Origin: Novosphingobium sp. KA1
Lineage (GTDB): Bacteria > Pseudomonadota > Alphaproteobacteria > Sphingomonadales > Sphingomonadaceae
NCBI RefSeq assembly: GCF_017309955.1
Contig: NZ_CP021248.1
Coordinates: 372,001 to 436,000, forward strand
DNA: 64,000 nt
Direction: 5' to 3'
Shown here: piece by piece, positions 1 to 8,593 of the stretch
How the letters are laid out: each line of letters opens with the position of its first letter
How positions within the stretch are numbered: position 1 is the first letter of the stretch
Made by a program: the position numbers and the translations under genes
Notes under the pieces: model-generated
What the model saw: only the letters and a program-made list of their open reading frames with translations
Told to the model about the DNA's origin: nothing
The model's database searches: none

Positions 1-707
1 ATGGACGGTGAACCATAAACGGGTTGAGCGGATCTGGCGGCGTGAGGGGCTGAAGGTTCCGCTGCGTCAGCCAAAGCGGGGACGCCTGTGGCTCAATGAC
101 GGTTCATGCATCCGCCTGCGGCCCGAATATCCGGGACATGTCTGGGCCTACGATTTCGTCGAGGGGCGGACGCATGATGGCCGCAAGTTCCGCATCCTCA
201 CGATCATCGACGAGGCCAGCAGGGAATGCCTGGCGCTCATCGTTGCACGGCAGCTCAAGCATGAGGATGTTCTGGCGGCCCTGGCCGACCTGTTCATCTC
301 GCGCGGTCCGCCTGCACATATACGGTCCGATAATGGCAGCGAATTTATCGCGACCGCCGTCCAGAAATGGCTGGGCCAGATCGGCGTGAAGACACTCTAC
401 ATCACACCGGGATCACCATGGGAGAATGGCTATAACGAAAGCTTCAACGGGTCGCTTCGCGACGAACTGCTCAACGGCGAGATCTTCTACAGCCTCGCGG
501 AGGCCAAGGTACTGATCGAGGCATGGCGGCGGCATTACAACACCGTTCGCCCTCACAGCAGCCTGGGCTACCGACCGCCGGCACCAGAAACGGCGACACC
601 GCCATATCCGGCCTCCGGTTCCGCTTCGCTCCACCTCCGTCCGGATATGGCGGTGATGAGCTTAATGCACTAACAAACCAATCGGTCCACTCGGTGGGGG
701 CAGATCA
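1..707 (+). mobile_element. IS3-family (IS407-like) element, right-hand part
   Basis: The first 707 bases match 60667-61373 of the complete copy except at two positions (166 versus 60832 and 246 versus 60912). The element ends at 707 with TGGGGGCAGATCA, the right terminal inverted repeat also found at 61361-61373. Sequence beyond 707 diverges at once, which fixes the boundary. The left part of the element lies outside the window. Both copies point the same way. Confidence 0.93.
2..673 (+). CDS. IS3-family transposase OrfB, 5'-truncated by window edge
   Basis: C-terminal part of the OrfB transposase with an rve/DDE integrase core. Visible catalytic landmarks are the Asp in YDFVEGR, the Asp in RSDNGSEF and the Glu in [11 protein letters not shown], in the order of the DDE triad of IS3 transposases. 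It differs from the OrfB at 60497-61339 by one residue (Ala for Val in the IVxRQLKHED segment) and one silent change. The start lies outside the window. In the intact element OrfB is made as an OrfAB fusion by -1 frameshifting, so the absence of an own start is expected. The protein catalyses movement of this element only. Confidence 0.92.
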   Translation, partial: WTVNHKRVERIWRREGLKVPLRQPKRGRLWLNDGSCIRLRPEYPGHVWAYDFVEGRTHDGRKFRILTIIDEASRECLALIVARQLKHEDVLAALADLFISRGPPAHIRSDNGSEFIATAVQKWLGQIGVKTLYITPGSPWENGYNESFNGSLRDELLNGEIFYSLAEAKVLIEAWRRHYNTVRPHSSLGYRPPAPETATPPYPASGSASLHLRPDMAVMSLMH

Positions 708-2193
708 AGGGCGCGAAGGCGTCACTTCCTACAACGTGAGTGGCCTGCTCAGCGCAAAACTGAATCAGGTCAACCGCATCGATCTGGAAGGCGCCTGGAG
801 CCGGCAGGGCAATAGTTTTGTTGGCGGCCAGCCCAGCGGCGTAGTCAATCCTGATGGCACGTCCGTCATCGACCAGCTTGCCCAGTCGAACGCGGAAACC
901 AGCAGGCTGACCCGGACTACCGTGTCTCTCACTCACAAGGGTGATTACGCGTTCGGTACGGCAAACAGCTACGTACAATGGGAGCACACGCTCAATCGGC
1001 GTCTGACCGAAAGCAATAGCGGCGGCGGTGAAGCAATTTTCAACAGCGCGACGGCGTACAGTGATACGACCCTCGACAACGTGTCGGCGAAGTCGGAATG
1101 GAGCATTCCGTTCAATTTCGTGCTCGCTCAAAACATGACGCTTGGTGCTGATTTTCGCGGCGAGCACCTTGAGGCTCCGATCAGCCTGACGGCGGGTACG
1201 ACGCAGAAGGACAGCGCTTATCTGTTCGGCCTCTACGCCGAGGACAATATCTCGGTGACGGACAGTCTGACGCTGACGCCTGGGCTCCGCTTCGATCACC
1301 ACAACAAGTTTGGCGGCAATCTCAGCCCCAGCCTTAATGGCTTCCTTGCGGTCACGTCGACCGTGACCATCAAGGCCGGCATTGCTCGCGCTTTCAAGGC
1401 GCCGAACCTCTACCAGCTCAGTCCCGATTACTTCTACTCGAGCCGGGGCAACGGCTGCCCCGCCTGGTACTCGGGCCAGTGCTACATCAAGGGAAATCCG
1501 GATCTGAAGCCGGAAATCTCCATCAACAAGGAAATCGGCGTCGCTTACGCCGACAAGAAGGGGATCGCTGCGAGCGTCACGTACTACCACAACGCCTACA
1601 AGAACAAGATCACGACGGGAGAAGAGTTGAGCACGACCCTTTCGGGGATCAACTACTTCAACTGGGAGAACAGTGGTCCGGCGACGATCTCGGGCATCGA
1701 AGGCAATTTCACGATCCCGTTCGGGAAGCTGGTCAGTTGGAACACCAACTTCACCAAGGTGCTCAAGTCTGAACGCGAGACCTACGGTCAATTGGCCGAC
1801 GGAACCACCGGCGCGCTCAAGACGGCCGTCTCGCTCGTTCCCAAGTACACGATCAACAATACGCTGCGCATTTCTCCGACCGACAACTTCGGCATCAATC
1901 TGCGGTCAACCCACTACGGCCGCATCGATCCGGCGGACGTGAATGTTAAGGGTGTCGAAATTCCCAAGGCGAACCAGATTCCCCGCAAGCCGTACATGCT
2001 GGTGAACTTCGGTGTCGACTACAAGACCGGCGGTATCAAGCTTGCTGCCGGTATCGACAACGTTCTCAAGAAGAAGATCAATGCCACGTATAACACCACC
2101 GGGACGGCGACCGCCGGGACGGTGGCTGCAACGGCCAAGACGTTCAATGAGCCGGGTCGTACGTTCTGGCTTTCGCTGACCAACTCGTTCTAA
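708..2193 (+). pseudogene. FepA/PfeA-like ferric-catecholate TonB receptor, C-terminal fragment
   Basis: About 494 codons of a TonB-dependent outer-membrane receptor remain. They begin directly at the IS end and stay open to the stop at 2191-2193. Signal peptide, TonB box, plug and first barrel strands are missing. The segment resembles the E. coli ferric-enterobactin receptor FepA: AFKAPNLYQLSP, a GNGCP...GQCY cysteine pair, GNPDLKPEISINKEIG, NKITTG, VPKYTINNTLRI and a terminal NEPGRTFWLSLTNSF with the aromatic C-terminus needed for barrel assembly. FepA-type receptors are about 720-750 residues, so roughly the last two-thirds survives. Read-through from the IS frame would give a chimaera without a plug or export signal, so it is judged non-functional. 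The family call is good; the ligand (catecholate siderophore) is inferred. Confidence 0.85.
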
Positions 2194-2200
2194 TCTGTTT

Positions 2201-2235
2201 CCTGGGTGGCAAGATATCGTCTTTTGCTACCCAGG
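2201..2235 (+). terminator. Hairpin after the receptor fragment
   Basis: A 12-bp stem with one G-T wobble (CCTGGGTGGCAA paired with TTGCTACCCAGG) and an 11-nt loop starts 8 bp after the receptor stop. There is no clean U-tract after it, so it is a probable rather than certain intrinsic terminator. Confidence 0.5.
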
Positions 2236-2410
2236 ATATCTTCGGTCTTGCCCTAGGCATTAACGGACGAACCCGTCAGATTGTTGAGGTCCATTGCATT
2301 ATGCTGAGCGCTCGCGGGCGCGGGGTGGGCCTTATGGCGGCCTCGCATTTCCCGCGGATTGACCTCGCGCACTGCCGCCACCATCCCGGCGCGCGCACAT
2401 GATTCCTCAT

Positions 2411-3058
2411 CTACCCCCGCGGAGAGAGGCCTTCGAACAGGAGATCGACCCTGTCGAGGACATGCTCACGAATTTCGCTGTCTGACGACAGCCTGGCAAT
2501 TCCGAACAACTTGCGCGCAACCGCGCTGATGATGATCTCATCCATGACCATCGTCGACACGAGTTCCGGCGCGGACGCGGCGATCAAGCCGCTGTGCGAC
2601 CAGCGCTCCACGTTCCGAGCAATGACCTCTTGAATCGGCGTCATGGCGAGTGACGGGAAAATATGCCTGAGATCCGGAAAGCTTCCGCCCTCTGCGATTG
2701 CCGTGCGTCCGATGAACATCGGTTCGTCTGAGAGCAGCCATCCCAGCACCCTTGCACAATACTCCGCTAGCCACTCTCGAGGTGTGGTGACCGCGATGTG
2801 TTCAAAATCGACTGTCTGTTCCCAGCGCCGTGCAATGCGCTCAATCACGGCGGCAAAAAGCTCGCGCTTGCTGGGGAAATGGCGAAAAACCGTCGCTTTT
2901 GAACCGCCAAAATCCTTCAACATCCGGTCGATGTTCGCGCGTTCGAACCCAGAGGCCATGAATTCGACCTGAGCTGCGTCAAGGATTCGCGGGACGACAA
3001 CGTCTGCCTTGCGAGAACGCACTTCCTTCTGACCTGCTTGCATGTTATCCGAACTCAT
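2411..3058 (-). CDS. TetR/AcrR-family transcriptional regulator
   Basis: 215-residue one-component repressor. The N-terminal helix-turn-helix runs from about residue 25 to 75 and contains the typical GGSKATVFRHFPSKRELFAAVI recognition region. The C-terminal two-thirds is a helical ligand-binding domain I cannot assign to a ligand. I chose the ATG at 3058 over the upstream TTG at 3082, because the TTG would overlap the ATG candidate of the opposite gene. It is divergent from the deglycosidase-like fusion and the P450 at 3109-5754, with only 50 bp between starts. The obvious prediction is that it controls both itself and that pair. No clear palindromic operator was picked out in the short gap. 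Confidence 0.88.
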   Translation of the reverse strand: MSSDNMQAGQKEVRSRKADVVVPRILDAAQVEFMASGFERANIDRMLKDFGGSKATVFRHFPSKRELFAAVIERIARRWEQTVDFEHIAVTTPREWLAEYCARVLGWLLSDEPMFIGRTAIAEGGSFPDLRHIFPSLAMTPIQEVIARNVERWSHSGLIAASAPELVSTMVMDEIIISAVARKLFGIARLSSDSEIREHVLDRVDLLFEGLSPRG

Positions 3059-3108
3059 GAGTTTCGTTAATCGGCTGCCCAATGAGGTTTGCCGTATGGG
3101 AGAGCGAG

Positions 3109-4560
3109 ATGTTCGACAAGTACCTCATCGATACACATGGGTTTCGCACATACCGGGAAGGCGGCGTTGCCCGCGGCTTTGAATTCGGCATGCGCATCGC
3201 CTATTACCGCGGGGTCGCGCTCACGATCATCGCAGGACTGAAGATCCGCATCGATGGCGATGATGTGGACGGCGCATCGATTCGCCTGGTCGTTGCCGGG
3301 CGGGTATTCACGCTCGAAGAGGCCGCCCGTGAAGAAGATGTCCGCTGGGAGTTCGACACGGCCATTATCGTGCGTGTTCTGCGCGAGGGTGGTCTGCCGG
3401 CCGGGGCGCACGACATCGCCGTCGAGCAGCGGATCAAGCCTGCATACATGCCGCCTGCCGTGAACTTTGTCGGTAATGCTGCGAAACGCATTACGCTGGT
3501 GGACTCAGCGGACGGCGGCAGCGGGCAGATCATGCTCGGGGTAAGTCTCTACAGCTATCAGGAAGAGTTCTACACGCGCTCGCTTTCCCTGGAGGATTGC
3601 CTGGGCGAGGTCGCATCGATCGGAGCGCAAGGCGTCCAGCTGATCGGCGAGCAGATGATGCGGGGCTACCCCGCGCTCAGCACGAACTGGGTCGAGGCAT
3701 GGCACAAGGGAGTTGAACGCTTCGGCCTGACGCCGACGGTTCTCGATACCTTTGTCGATGTCGATTGCGGCGGACACCGCCGATTGTCGCTTGAGGAAGG
3801 CGTGGCGAAGCTCGTCGAACAGATGCAGCTCGCCAAGTTGCTCGGTTTTCCTTTCATCCGGCCGACGACAGGTCCGGTCGAAGATGCCGCTCCCGAGCTC
3901 ATTGAAAGGGCGCTCGAGCACGCCGAGCGACTGGGCGTCGCCATCGCGCCCGAGATTCATGCTCCGATCGAGCTTACCGGCAAATATATCGAATCCTATC
4001 TGGACCTCATATCGCGGACGGGCACTACGAAGCTCGGGTTCACGCTCGATCTCGGCATCTTCTGCCGCGAAATTCCACTCGCAGCGCGTGAACAAGCCCT
4101 CCGGCACGGGGCTCAGGCGGATCTTGTTGCCTATATTCACGGCGCGTTCCGCAATGGGGTGCCGCAGGGCGAGGTTGTCGAAACCGTCCGATCGCGAGGA
4201 GGCAGCGACGCTGCCGTTCGTCTCGCCATGCACTACAAGGCCTTCGGACCCGCCAGCAACCGCGTCGAGGATTTGGCTCGCATCGTCCCTCATATCTGCA
4301 ACGTTCACGGCAAGTTTTACGTCATGACCCCCGATGCGGACGAACCGACCATCCCCTATCGCGAGGTTATCGCGGCACTGGCCTCGGGTGGGTATCGAGG
4401 TTCGATCGATAGCGAGTACGAAGGTCAGCGCCTCACTCAGGATGCTTTCCAGACCGACAGCTGCGAACAGGTACGCCGCCATCATCTCATGGTGCGCCGG
4501 ATGATCGCAGAAGCCGGCGCCGCCGCCGAAATCGCTACCGAACAAAGCGTAGCGGGCTGA
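3109..4560 (+). CDS. Fused C-glycoside deglycosidase-like protein (beta DUF6379 + alpha TIM barrel)
   Basis: 483 residues with two parts. Residues 1-120 match the DUF6379 beta subunit of C-glycoside deglycosidases (start MFDKYLID, then GFEFGMRIAYYRGVAL and an IDGDDVD turn). Residues about 143-475 form a xylose-isomerase-like TIM barrel related to the alpha subunit, with metal-ligand-like EIHAP, FTLDLG, NVHGKFY and DSEYEG motifs. In known enzymes (CarBC, DgpBC) the two are separate chains that cleave the C-C bond of 3-keto-C-glycosides; this window also has the separate pair at 46558-47953. I prefer ATG 3109, preceded by GGGAGAG, over ATG 3082. It is 12 bp from the P450 gene and probably co-transcribed with it. 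The function is inferred from family; an epimerase or isomerase on other 3-keto-sugars is possible. Confidence 0.75.
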   Translation: MFDKYLIDTHGFRTYREGGVARGFEFGMRIAYYRGVALTIIAGLKIRIDGDDVDGASIRLVVAGRVFTLEEAAREEDVRWEFDTAIIVRVLREGGLPAGAHDIAVEQRIKPAYMPPAVNFVGNAAKRITLVDSADGGSGQIMLGVSLYSYQEEFYTRSLSLEDCLGEVASIGAQGVQLIGEQMMRGYPALSTNWVEAWHKGVERFGLTPTVLDTFVDVDCGGHRRLSLEEGVAKLVEQMQLAKLLGFPFIRPTTGPVEDAAPELIERALEHAERLGVAIAPEIHAPIELTGKYIESYLDLISRTGTTKLGFTLDLGIFCREIPLAAREQALRHGAQADLVAYIHGAFRNGVPQGEVVETVRSRGGSDAAVRLAMHYKAFGPASNRVEDLARIVPHICNVHGKFYVMTPDADEPTIPYREVIAALASGGYRGSIDSEYEGQRLTQDAFQTDSCEQVRRHHLMVRRMIAEAGAAAEIATEQSVAG

Positions 4561-4572
4561 GGAGGGTTAGCG

Positions 4573-5754
4573 ATGCTGATGGAGAAAGCGCCCGTATTCG
4601 ACGGGGATATTTTCGACGACCTTATGCTGGTCGACACCGTGCCGCTCTACCGCCGGTTGCAGGAACTCGGGCCGGTCGTCTGGCTGGACAAGCACAATGT
4701 CTACGCGGTCACAAGGTATGATGAGTGCCGCAAGGTTCTGCGCTCCCCGGAGGTCTTCATCTCCGGGCAAGGGGTGGGGCTTAACGATGGATGCAACGCC
4801 CTGACCCAAGGCAGCGTCCTTGGCAGCGACAAGCCGCTCCATCCAAAGCTCAAACAGGTTCTGCTCAAGCGTTTTGCACCCAATACACTCAAGCCGCTCG
4901 AAGCAAAGATGCGCGGGCAGGCGGGAGATCTCATCAAAAGCGTCATGGACATAGGCGCATTCGATGCGGTGCCGAGCCTGACGCAGGCCTATCCGCTCTC
5001 GATCGTCTGCGACATCATCGGCATTCCACATGAAGACAGGGACAAGCTGCTGACCTGGGCGGCAGCGACTTTCGACTTCTTCGGACCGGAAAACGAACGC
5101 TGCCAGGTTGCCGGACCGATCAGCAAGCAGGCTTTCGGCTACGCCTTTAGACCGGACCTTCCGCAGCGCCTGTTGAAAGACAGCGCCGGCGCGGAGATAT
5201 TCGCGGCCGTGGAGCGTGGGGATCTTACGCCGCAGCAGGGGCCGATCCTGATGATGGCCTATCTCTCTGCAGCGCTCGACACCACCATCACTTCGCTCCA
5301 GCACGCACTGAAGCTGTTCGCCGAAAATCCTGCCCAGTGGGATCTGCTCAAGCACGATCCTTCGCTGATTGGCGGCGCCTACGAGGAAATACTGCGCCTT
5401 TGTTCACCGGTCCGGGGCTTTGCCCGGGTCGCGGCACGAGACACTGAACTCGGTGGGATCGAACTGTCCGCGGGACAAAGAGTGTTCGTACTCTATGCCG
5501 CAGCCAATCGCGATCCGTGCCGCTGGGAGAGTCCCGATAGGTTCGACATCACGCGCGATTCCTCGGGCCATTTCGCTTTCGGGCACGGCGTGCACCTTTG
5601 TGCAGGCGCAGCCCTTGCGAGGTTGGAAGTTACGACCTTCCTGCGCGAACTGGCCGCTCGCGTCGATCGTATCGAGCTCCTCGGTTTCGAAGCGGAGCCC
5701 AACAACCTGATCCAGGGACTCCGGCATTTGGAACTTGCGTTCTCGAGCAAGTAG
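4573..5754 (+). CDS. Cytochrome P450, CYP199-like
   Basis: 393-residue soluble bacterial P450. Landmarks are the I-helix AALDTT (the usual Gly is replaced by Ala), the K-helix EEILR (ExxR), and the haem loop FGHGVHLCAGAALAR with the thiolate Cys. The N-terminal part (GPVVWLDKHNVYAVTRYDE, GQGVGLND) resembles the CYP199 family, whose members O-demethylate or hydroxylate para-substituted benzoates. It follows the deglycosidase-like fusion by 12 bp. A role in demethylating a methoxylated aglycone or benzoate product is an inference. No ferredoxin or ferredoxin reductase gene lies nearby, so electrons must come from partners encoded elsewhere. Class assignment is firm; substrate is unknown. Confidence 0.88.
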   Translation: MLMEKAPVFDGDIFDDLMLVDTVPLYRRLQELGPVVWLDKHNVYAVTRYDECRKVLRSPEVFISGQGVGLNDGCNALTQGSVLGSDKPLHPKLKQVLLKRFAPNTLKPLEAKMRGQAGDLIKSVMDIGAFDAVPSLTQAYPLSIVCDIIGIPHEDRDKLLTWAAATFDFFGPENERCQVAGPISKQAFGYAFRPDLPQRLLKDSAGAEIFAAVERGDLTPQQGPILMMAYLSAALDTTITSLQHALKLFAENPAQWDLLKHDPSLIGGAYEEILRLCSPVRGFARVAARDTELGGIELSAGQRVFVLYAAANRDPCRWESPDRFDITRDSSGHFAFGHGVHLCAGAALARLEVTTFLRELAARVDRIELLGFEAEPNNLIQGLRHLELAFSSK

Positions 5755-5803
5755 CAGCGTTAGATCCGGCTTGGCTAAATGCGTCGAGCCGGAAAGGAAA
5801 AAC

Positions 5804-5845
5804 AACGCAGCGGCAAGGGGTTAGTTCGCCCTTTGTCGCTGCGTT
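5804..5845 (+). terminator. Hairpin after P450 gene
   Basis: Inverted repeat AACGCAGCGGCAAGGG / CCCTTTGTCGCTGCGTT with a 9-nt loop, about 50 bp after the P450 stop. A strong stem, but only a short T-run follows. Confidence 0.55.
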
Positions 5846-5933
5846 TGGTATATGGAGGGACCGCAAGGAAGTGAAGCGATACGTGAAGCTCGCCTCATGG
5901 ATCCATGTACTTTCGACCCGCATGGTAGCCCGC

Positions 5934-5964
5934 GTCATTTCTGTAAGTGATGACGGTAATATAG
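5934..5964 (+). promoter_or_regulatory. Candidate operator upstream of TBDR 6100 (GTCATTT-N7-TGATGAC)
   Basis: Imperfect inverted repeat at 5934-5954 followed by CGGTAATATAG. The stretch AGTGATGACGGTAATATAG (5946-5964) is identical, on the opposite strand, to 39908-39926 beside the LysR gene. It lies 136 bp upstream of the receptor start. A related site is at 49626-49646. Binding by the LysR protein is inferred. Confidence 0.55.
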
Positions 5965-6099
5965 CCCGCGATGTTGGATCGGGCCGGGCAGCGGATTAGC
6001 AGATTATCAGAACGGGAGGCCGGAAGAGCAAAAAGCGCTCCCGTGGCCAACTCAATAATTCGGGTTCGATAGCGAACCACGAGGGGAGAGATACTGAAA

Positions 6100-8451
6100 A
6101 TGCAACGTCGTATTGGTTCGGCTTGGATCGCTCTGTGCGCGGCACAGATTTGGGCATGTGGTCCGGCTTTCGCGCAGGATGCAACTCCGCCGGCGAACGA
6201 GCCCGATCAGGGATCGTCTGCTCCCGGCGAAATCATCGTCATGGCGCAGCGCCGCGCCGAGAACATCCAGAACGTTCCACTCAGTGTGACCGCAGTCAGC
6301 GCCGATACGCTCAAAGCACGCGGCGTCAACGACCTCGCCCAGCTCGCAGTAGCCGCGCCGAGCCTTCAGGTCGGCAAGGACGCAAACTACTCCGTCCGCG
6401 GTATCGGTACGCTCGCCTTTTCGACGACGCTCGACACCAGCGTTGCAACAGCCATTGACGACGTAAACCTGGGCAAGCCGCTTCTGAGCGTCGTGCCGTT
6501 CTACGACGTCGCGCAGGTCGAAGTCCTGAACGGTCCGCAAGGCCTCCTCTTCGGCAAGAACGCTTCGGCCGGCCTGCTTAACATCACGACGGTTCGCCCC
6601 AAGATCGGCGAATTCGGAGCCAGCTTCGACGCTGAGGGAACCTCGCGCGAGCGTCCGGGCAGCAACGCTCAGGGCCTGATTGCCCGTGCAAACATCAATA
6701 TCCCGGTCACGAGCAATTCGGCGCTGCGCCTGAACGCGCTCTACAATTACCAGCAGCCGGTCACCCGCTTCGTCGGCCCGCGGGCTCCGGGTACCGATCT
6801 CGATCTTCGCCAATATGCCTTCCGGGCCAAGTACCTCTGGGAGCCGACCTCGTCGACCTCGATCTATCTGATCGGCGACTATGCGCGCTCGACCGGTGTC
6901 GCCGGGCAGTTCGACTACACCTATCGCAGCCTGGCCGAAGGAAGTGTCAACACCGACCCGCTGGCGTCGGTCGGCATCACGGCCGGCACACACAACTTCT
7001 ATGTCGCAGGAAATGCGCCCTACTTCCGGAATCTCAGCAGCGGCGGCGTGCAGGGCACGATCAGCCATACCTTCGACAACGACATCACGATCAGCAACAT
7101 CGCGGCCTGGAAGTTCTACAAGCTGAACCAGCAGCTCGACGGTGACAATACGCCGGTAAACGGCGTCGACATCAACCGCAACCGCACGAACTTCAACCAG
7201 TATTCCGATGAGCTTCGCCTCACGCTGCCCACGCAGAACAGGCTTACGGGTCAGCTCGGTCTCTTCTATTATCAGTCGAAGACCAAGACCGATGCCCAGA
7301 TCGCCGGCAACAACTACTTCCCCGATTTCCTCCTGCCGACTTATCCGTTCTGCGTCGGTGCAACGGTTACCGCCGGCGGGCCGCCCAACTGTGCGGTGAG
7401 CAATGACGCCTTCCTCGGGCTCGACAAGAATTATGTGCTCGATTCAAAGAGCTATGCCGCATTCGGTCAGCTCTCCTATGAGATCGTTGATGGCCTGAAG
7501 CTCATCGCTGGCGGCCGCGTCACGCATGATGAGATCTCGATCGATCTCGACCAGAACGTCAATCCCTACTTTGTTGTCCTCGGCGTTCCGGCCCATTACG
7601 ACCAGTCGTACAGCAACACGAACTTCAGCTGGAAGGTTGGCCCACAGTTCCAGGCGACGCGGGACATCATGCTCTATGCTAACTACGGTCAGGGCTACAA
7701 GGGACCCGGCTTCAACGACAACGGCGCGACGGCCGATGCGGATCTCACGGTGCTGCCGGAAACCACCAACAGCTTCGAGGCCGGCGTCAAGTCGCAGTTC
7801 TTCGACCGCCGCCTTACTTTCAACCTTTCGGTCTTCCACACGAAGTTCAAGAACTACCAGGCCCAGTCGTTCGATAACGACCTGCGCTCCTTCGTTATCG
7901 AGAACGCAGCCAGCCTGACCAGCAAGGGCGTCGAGGTGACGGTCAATGCTTCGCCGTTCGAGGGCTTCTCGATCGGCGGCTCGATGACCTTCCTCGATAC
8001 CAAGTTCGACGATTTCGCCGGCGCGGAATGCTATCCGGGCCAAGCCGATGCCAGCTGCGCTGTCGACGGTACCTTCAATGCGGGCGGGCTGCGCGCTCCT
8101 CTGGCGCCCAAGTTCACCGCCTCTGCCCAGGCTTCCTACGAGCACAAGCTCAACGACAGCCTCTCGCTGGTCCTCGATGCCAACCTCTACCACCGTTCTT
8201 CGGTCTACTTCCTCAGCAATCATGCTCCGGGCTCCTACGGCCAGGGCATCGACATTCTGGGCGGAAGCGTGGGCATCAAGGGCGATCACTGGCGGGCATC
8301 GATCTTCTGCAAGAACTGCACGAACAAGGTCTATCCGGTCAGCGTCAGCCTTGAAGCGACTGACCAGCACAACGCTCTTGCGACCTACACGCAGCTGTTC
8401 AGCTTCGACTCCGTCCGCACGATCGGCCTGAGGTTCGGTTACGACTTCTGA
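6100..8451 (+). CDS. TonB-dependent outer-membrane receptor
   Basis: 783 residues. A signal peptide ends near AFAQDA (about residue 26). The plug domain (about 40-170) begins GEIIVMAQRRAENIQNVPLSV and includes the VEVLNGPQGLLFGKNASAG segment. A 22-stranded barrel follows, ending in the aromatic FGYDF needed for outer-membrane assembly. The start is supported by GAGGGGAGAG about 8 bp upstream. In sphingomonads such receptors import carbohydrates, aromatics or siderophores with ExbB/TonB energy; the ligand cannot be read from sequence. The promoter region shares a 19-mer with the LysR/monooxygenase intergenic region, so I infer a glycoside or aromatic substrate rather than iron. It is transcribed alone and followed by a strong hairpin. 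Confidence 0.9.
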   Translation: MQRRIGSAWIALCAAQIWACGPAFAQDATPPANEPDQGSSAPGEIIVMAQRRAENIQNVPLSVTAVSADTLKARGVNDLAQLAVAAPSLQVGKDANYSVRGIGTLAFSTTLDTSVATAIDDVNLGKPLLSVVPFYDVAQVEVLNGPQGLLFGKNASAGLLNITTVRPKIGEFGASFDAEGTSRERPGSNAQGLIARANINIPVTSNSALRLNALYNYQQPVTRFVGPRAPGTDLDLRQYAFRAKYLWEPTSSTSIYLIGDYARSTGVAGQFDYTYRSLAEGSVNTDPLASVGITAGTHNFYVAGNAPYFRNLSSGGVQGTISHTFDNDITISNIAAWKFYKLNQQLDGDNTPVNGVDINRNRTNFNQYSDELRLTLPTQNRLTGQLGLFYYQSKTKTDAQIAGNNYFPDFLLPTYPFCVGATVTAGGPPNCAVSNDAFLGLDKNYVLDSKSYAAFGQLSYEIVDGLKLIAGGRVTHDEISIDLDQNVNPYFVVLGVPAHYDQSYSNTNFSWKVGPQFQATRDIMLYANYGQGYKGPGFNDNGATADADLTVLPETTNSFEAGVKSQFFDRRLTFNLSVFHTKFKNYQAQSFDNDLRSFVIENAASLTSKGVEVTVNASPFEGFSIGGSMTFLDTKFDDFAGAECYPGQADASCAVDGTFNAGGLRAPLAPKFTASAQASYEHKLNDSLSLVLDANLYHRSSVYFLSNHAPGSYGQGIDILGGSVGIKGDHWRASIFCKNCTNKVYPVSVSLEATDQHNALATYTQLFSFDSVRTIGLRFGYDF

Positions 8452-8485
8452 CGCGAATCCACCTGAATTCTAGGTGTGTTGGGGG

Positions 8486-8521
8486 CGACAGGTGTATCGA
8501 GTTCTGCTCGGTCACCTGTCG
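8486..8521. terminator. Bidirectional hairpin between convergent genes
   Basis: Perfect 9-bp stem CGACAGGTG / CACCTGTCG with an 18-nt loop, followed by TTT. It lies between the convergent receptor (ends 8451) and the MarR gene (ends 8594) and could serve both. Confidence 0.55.
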
Positions 8522-8593
8522 TTTCGTCGTACTGGTAAGAGTGTATCGAGGCTGGAGCAGGAGACGAAATATAACGAGTGCTGTGTCTCGACG

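Noticed and set aside
523..707. Upstream part of the frame leading into the FepA-like fragment
   Set aside because: These codons are IS sequence read in a second frame, not receptor sequence; the homology starts after the IS end at 707.
670..1791. 373-residue minus-strand frame opposite the FepA-like fragment
   Set aside because: Antisense shadow; the plus-strand frame has clear receptor motifs.
3082..3108. Earlier ATG of the fused deglycosidase-like gene
   Set aside because: The ATG at 3109 has a good ribosome-binding site (GGGAGAG) and matches the usual N-terminus of DUF6379 proteins.
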